From: Bimuria novae-zelandiae CBS 107.79
Lineage: Eukaryota; Ascomycota; Dothideomycetes; Pleosporales; Didymosphaeriaceae
Direction: 5' to 3'
Assembly: GCA_010015655.1 (NCBI GenBank)
Contig: ML976745.1
Coordinates: 250,851-314,107 of the forward strand
DNA length: 63,257 nt
A program made the translations under genes and the position numbers. Shown piece after piece: positions 59,283 through 63,257 of this stretch. Under the pieces are notes generated by a model, which was given only the letters and a program-made list of their open reading frames with translations, did no database searches and had not been told where the DNA came from. How positions within the stretch are numbered: position 1 is the stretch's first letter; each line of letters opens with the position of its first letter.

Positions 59283-60427
59283 ATGTCCTCAGCACTCCCT
59301 GCGTCGGAGATCCACCTCCACGAGCCATGCCCGCCGCCTGGCGCCAGATGCACATACATCATCTACTTTATAACCGGCAATCCTGGCCTCATAGAATACT
59401 ACCGCACCTTTCTCACGCATCTATATGGTCTGCTGACCCGCGACGCCCCCTCGTCAACGGTTTTTCACGTGTTTGGCCGGAGCCTTTCTGGCTTTGAAAT
59501 AGACTTCGCATCCAGGGAGGCAAAACTGGATAGTGATGATCGCCCGCCATACGGTTTACAAGAACAAATCACCAGATCGCAAGAGGCTTTGGAGAATTTG
59601 GTTCGCGATGTCAAGAATCGGGAGGGCGCGCGCGATGTGAGGATAATCCTGATGGGACACTCGCTCGGGACGTATATGTTGCTTGAAGTAATCCGCAGGG
59701 TGCGAGAGAAAGCCAAGCTCGAAAGGGACGCACCCAAGATTATAGGCGGCGTGTGTTTATTTGCCACGGTGGTAGATATAGCGAAGAGCGACAGCGGAAG
59801 GAAAGCAACTGTACGTACCTATTCAGCGAAAATTATCCTTGAAAGGCGCGATATCGTGGGTTTCGCGACCAAGTTGGGGAGAGAGTGAGAGAAACATTCC
59901 AGCTGACTTGAGGCAATCAGAGTCTTCTCAAAATTGGGCAACTTCCTCGTTTCGCTTCGAGACTTACGGGGATGCTCACGTTCTTCATCCCATTGTCGTT
60001 CTTAACATTTCTTGTAAAAAGTGTCATGGGATATCCAGCGGACGCTGCACACGTTACTGCAGCCTTTGTCAAGAGTCAGTATGGCGTCCATCAAGCGCTC
60101 CACATGGCGCGTGATGAAATGCGCGAGATGGCAGCCGATACCTGGGACGAAGAGATATGGGGTGCTCTCAGTCCCTCCACGCACCCACATCCTCGCCCTA
60201 TTCTACGCTTCCTCTTTGCGGAAAAAGACCACTGGATAGCGGATGAGACGAGAGATGAGTTGATCAAGGCGAGAGGTGGAATCGATGGTGAGGACCACAA
60301 GCCTGTCATGGAGATCGACCAGCAAGAGGGTTGGGTACATGCTTTTTGCATTCAACAGAGTGTACCGGTTGCTGATCGGGTTTATAACTGGGTTCGCGAC
60401 ATGATCATCTTAGACGAAGCGCGATGA
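59283..60427 (+). CDS. Lipid-droplet-associated hydrolase (LDAH family)
   Basis: Exons 59,283-59,810 and 59,921-60,427 (110-bp intron, GTACGT...CAATCAG, GCTGAC branch) encode 344 residues, the normal size. The family is an alpha/beta hydrolase of lipid droplets. Residues 31-41 are TGNPGLIEYYR, the family's GNPG signature; 124-129 are MGHSLG with the nucleophile Ser127; a hydrophobic stretch after the splice (MLTFFIPLSFLTFLVKSV) probably inserts in the droplet surface; AEKDHWI supplies an acid and GWVHAFC the likely His. An earlier in-frame ATG at 59,157 adds 42 residues, but CACCATG at 59,283 is a better start. The true substrate of the family is not settled. Confidence 0.9.
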
Positions 60428-61049
60428 GCCTGTCGGAATAGCTTTCATTGGCAAGGTTCCAAGAGAATGCCGGTCTAATTGTGACAACGATACGGGGTAA
60501 ACTCATGCCAAGGGCCGTCGGGAGCTTCGCGCAATAACATCCATTGGAAAGAAGAGAAGGACAACGCTGTGATACTCGATGTGCGTCGGCAAGCGTGCTA
60601 GGCGAGCTTCCAGAAGTAAAAATCTAGCAAGAACAAACAGATCGCTAGGACTGTGAGGATTCGAATATCGCACCCTTTGAACCCAAAGCTAGACTTCTAC
60701 TAAAGCAATGAGCAGCGCAGTGTACGCCTTCGATTTTCTTGATGCACTCATCATAATGTGGTGATTAAAATTGCTGTCTTGTTGTTCTCATTGGCAAATA
60801 AAAGAGAATGAGCAGTAATCTCTCTTCAATACATTTGATCACGGGTAGCTGAAAGAGATTTTCCTTCTTCTTTGTCTCACTCACTACAGGTCATGATGAT
60901 TTTGTGGATTTTGTGGATATTGACGCTGAAGGGGTATCTCAAAAGCAAATTAACGCAAATTTAGCCACCCTGTCTATACTAACGCAAAGCTCACTACAGG
61001 TTAAACATTGACGGAAACCTTCAGCCACCCCTTTGTTCCTCCAGTCGTT
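60428..61049. other. Intergenic, nothing recognised
   Basis: No credible gene. A T-arm-like GATTCGAATATC (~60,658) was considered as tRNA and rejected. Confidence 0.55.
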
Positions 61050-61587
61050 ATGCTTTGTCGTCTCCTCTTATCAATTTTGGCAGCGATCATACCGCTTGCA
61101 CTAGCAAACTTCGATGTTTACTTTGAAGGACCAGACTACGACTGGAAGTATAGAGTCTTCAACGACGTACCAACATGCGAGTACGTGGGTAAGGCGAAGT
61201 AATTCAAGAGAAACGACTGGTCTCCCGAAGTTCAAGGAAAGATACTAGTAGGAAACATTGGCTGTCGGGCACCGCCTGGTGGTTGCGACGTTCTACATGG
61301 CTGTGACCGAGCGTGCTCAGCCAATCCGGATTTCCCTAGCAGCGATATTGACGTTTTCGAAATGAGGTAAGTCTTCCCGTTGGATCTTGTCCCATGCACC
61401 CGGCCAATCACAGTTTAGTTTCAACGACAACCCGTTCTTAAACTTCCACTGGATCCTCTGGAGAGAGGACGAGCACAAGGATTACAAGAGGAGGAAAAAG
61501 GAAGAATCAGCGACTTCTGCCTCGCCATCTACCTTGTCATCTACCTTGTCATCTACCTTGTCATCTACCTTGTCGTCTACCTCATGA
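61050..61587 (+). CDS. Small secreted Cys-containing protein with repeat tail
   Basis: Signal peptide MLCRLLLSILAAIIPLALA (residues 1-19). The simplest model has exons 61,050-61,188, 61,249-61,366 and 61,419-61,587 (introns GTAAGG...ACTAG and GTAAGT...TTTAG, all in frame), giving 141 residues. The mature part has several Cys (CEYV, IGCRAPPGGCDVLHGCDRAC) and ends in STLSSTLSSTLSS, four copies of a 12-bp repeat (61,531-61,575). A TAA at 61,200-61,202 falls inside intron 1 in this model; if that intron is not real the gene is broken. Unknown family; secreted, possibly effector-like or wall-associated. See the entry below for the reading beyond the stop. Confidence 0.55.
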
Positions 61588-62079
61588 TCTATCTCGTCGT
61601 CTGTCTCATCATCTGCATCGACGAAGCCGACCCGTACATCTCCCACCACTCTCGCGAGAACAATGCTCCCTACGGTAGGTACATCAAAAAGTCTCACTAG
61701 TTCCAAGATTCTCTCGGCGCGGCCCGTTACTCCGACACGGCCTGTACGCTCTACGCGACCCATTACCTCCACACGGCCCGTTATTTCGACGCGGCCCGTT
61801 ACTTCGACACCAGCCAGCAACACAGAAACGAGCAAAGCGTTTACGCTATTGTCTAGCAAAAATAGCCCAATCTCGTTTGCAGATTCGTCTATCCTGCCTT
61901 CAAGCCCGCTTTCCGCATCATCGTCCGCAGGCCAGGTAGAGACAACCGCACAAGTCAGCTTAGTCACTGTGACAGTGATTCAAAGCCCCCAGACGAGTTA
62001 CTACGATGATGGCATGTGGCACAACACTTACTACGACGATGGGATGTGGCACACAAGTTATCCCGTCAGGATCTCCTAA
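61588..62079 (+). pseudogene. In-frame continuation of the secreted protein after a TGA
   Basis: After the TGA at 61,585-61,587 the same frame stays open to 62,079 with the same Ser/Thr style, then TRPVRSTRPITSTRPV-type hexapeptide repeats (~61,725-61,805) and a tandem YYDDGMWH pair (61,999-62,052). The TGA would be CGA before a C-to-T change. So the gene may once have extended to 62,079 as a long repeat-rich surface protein and is now truncated, or there is an unrecognised splice. Confidence 0.45.
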
Positions 62080-62590
62080 CTATAGGCAGTTTTCTCGCGA
62101 TTATATATGCGAGTCGTCGGATCAAAATCATAAAGGGCGAATTTGTTAGCTAGCGTCTGAATGTCTTCGTGACTCCTGAAATTGAACTTGCTTAAAAACT
62201 TGTGGCGCAGAAGTACAGCATCGTCCCTTCCTTTAACGTTTCATTTTTACTTTTACCGATGTCCCAGCTAACGCGTATAGTCTAAAGTAACTGCATAGCA
62301 CCAGTGTCATTCGTGCCGCCAGCGTTTCTTAACACCACGACCGCGCACACCTCCCGCGAAAACAAATTTCTCAAAATTGAAAAAGGAAAAGAACACCCTA
62401 GAAGGAAATCTAAGCGTGGTTTTTCTTACTAAAACAGGAGAAAGAAAGGGTAGAAATAACAAAAAAAGCAATGTGCCATATCGACGGACACAATGGATGT
62501 GGGCGAAACCATGCGTAGCCGTAGGTGATCCTATGCTCACAGCATATCGAAGGCTAGGCCTAGTCTTATATTCCCCTAGGGTACTATTCA
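62080..62590. other. Intergenic, nothing recognised
   Basis: No credible gene; A-rich stretches at 62,375-62,470 create spurious lysine-rich frames. Confidence 0.5.
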
Positions 62591-62599
62591 AAAACAATC

Positions 62600-62690
62600 G
62601 TTACCAAAAATGCAAAAATATGCATTTTTATGAGATTCGAACTCACGACATTTGGTGGCTGGCCAAAAAAGACTAATCATGTAATGCATC
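62600..62690 (-). other. tRNA-like fragment with good T-arm
   Basis: Minus strand: GTGAG-TTCGAAT-CTCAT forms a T-arm, and TTTGG-CCAGCCA-CCAAA a 7-base-loop anticodon arm 4 bases before it. The D-arm is missing, loop base 33 is C rather than T, and the acceptor ends pair only partly. Not a functional tRNA. A 9-bp palindrome (AAAAATGCA...TGCATTTTT) follows at ~62,607-62,631. Confidence 0.35.
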
Positions 62691-62748
62691 GGCCGGGCTT
62701 GAAATTAGTCAGCAAGTGGAGCAACAGTCTCGTATTTAGATGAACTTA

Positions 62749-62818
62749 CAATCGAACCCGGGGCTAGCCGACATTCGTGGAATGGCAACGGCTAATTTTA
62801 CCACTAAACCACCGATGC
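62749..62818 (-). ncRNA. tRNA-Gly-derived sequence (SINE head or pseudogene)
   Basis: Minus strand from 62,818: GCATCGG, TG, GTTTAGTGGTAAAAT (D-arm and A-box TGGTTTAGTGG), anticodon arm AGCCG-TTGCCAT...CGGCT with anticodon GCC (Gly) and an 11-base insert where tRNA introns sit, then B-box GGTTCGATT. Downstream of the B-box the T-stem and acceptor stem do not form. A tRNA head with both Pol III boxes but an unrelated tail is the structure of a tRNA-derived SINE or a truncated tRNA gene. Confidence 0.5.
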
Positions 62819-62824
62819 GTTTTT

Positions 62825-63257
62825 CTGCATTGTTGAAAATAATATCAGATGAAAATATATAAGTACCGGAATATTATTTCTCGACCTCGTCAAACCGTAT
62901 ACTACTTTTCAGAATCGAAAAACGACCTCTTTTGCGATACTACAACAAGGTTAGTCTCTAGAGAGGAAACGTTGTGTTACGGCTTATTATATTGGTTTTG
63001 ACAATGTCGTGCCGTGTGCTGGATATGAATTTGCGAATTTAGTAATCCGTCCGACGGATGCTTTGCCTAGAACGATAGTCCGACCGCAAACGCTAATTTT
63101 ACCTCTACTAATCACTACTCGTATCGGCAACTCATCTGACCTTGGGAATTACCTCGGCTAACCTTGGCACCTTCCTATATAGGTAAAGATGAGCTGGAAA
63201 AATCCTTCTCAAGGTCAGATGAGGTTTTTTTCACAGTCGGGTCATATAAGCCCCTCC
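62825..63257. other. Unassigned end of window with an inverted repeat
   Basis: No gene recognised. CTCATCTGACCTTG (63,131-63,144) and its perfect complement (63,210-63,223) enclose a 65-base loop and are followed by a T run. Confidence 0.5.

Noticed and set aside
60640..60700. tRNA-like T-arm with GATTCGAATATC
   Set aside because: No acceptor stem, D-arm or anticodon arm can be drawn; the hairpin next to it has a 4-base loop.
1..63257. CRISPR array, prokaryotic operon or giant cargo element (Starship-type)
   Set aside because: The genes have spliceosomal introns and fungal families; there is no spaced-repeat array and no DUF3435-type captain gene seen.

Overview
The window looks like part of a filamentous ascomycete chromosome, most likely a dothideomycete (lineage is inference). 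Evidence: short 46-110 bp spliceosomal introns with GT-AG ends and CTAAC/CTGAC-like branch sites, fungal gene families (Sec8, Ctr9, expansin-like, fungal-specific regulator, lipid-droplet hydrolase), and a bipartite composition in which normal-GC gene islands alternate with extremely TpA-rich blocks. Those blocks are transposons mutated by RIP (repeat-induced point mutation): stops are of the TAA/TAG/TGA type where CAA/CAG/CGA is expected, and catalytic GAT/GAC codons have become AAT/AAC.

Layout. 1-15,070 is a RIP-degraded block. It holds a hAT relic (transposase ~1,300-2,460), a minus-strand Ty3/gypsy relic (~2,810-10,157) split by a Tc1/mariner element with TA target duplication (6,867-8,592), two solo LTRs (10,986-11,221; 13,962-14,476), a telomere-like patch and a possible non-autonomous element. 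At 15,548-17,656 a pogo/Fot1-like transposon with perfect 48-bp inverted repeats sits in near-normal DNA.

18,478-44,192 is the main gene island: a 5'-incomplete unknown gene, SEC8 and CTR9 (divergent, sharing a 504-bp promoter), an F-box/2EXR-like gene, a Mug113-type T5orf172 gene, a secreted expansin-like gene, a ~4.5-kb gene-free stretch, a fungal regulator lacking its zinc cluster, and an MFS transporter.

44,364-57,925 is a 13.6-kb AT-rich block that I read as one nested transposon stack: a Tc1/mariner-type element with ~75-bp terminal inverted repeats at both edges of the block contains a Fot1/pogo element (46,173-55,751), which contains a complete chromodomain Ty3/gypsy retrotransposon (47,588-55,319, TSD CGTCT), which contains two younger solo LTRs (50,493-50,742; 51,980-52,512). 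Two more solo LTRs lie in the outer element. Nearly every junction has a visible target-site duplication, so the order of events can be read from sequence.

57,930-63,257 is a second gene island with a lipid-droplet hydrolase (LDAH family), a small repeat-bearing secreted protein, and a tRNA-Gly-derived, SINE-like sequence near the end.

The housekeeping genes (exocyst tethering, Paf1-complex transcription elongation, lipid-droplet hydrolysis) do not form one pathway; their proximity looks like ordinary fungal gene order interrupted by transposon blocks. I did not find a clear new multi-gene system. The most informative material is the nested stack, the set of GC-normal solo LTRs inside RIP-saturated DNA, and a minisatellite whose copies carry more C-to-T/G-to-A changes toward the block interior.
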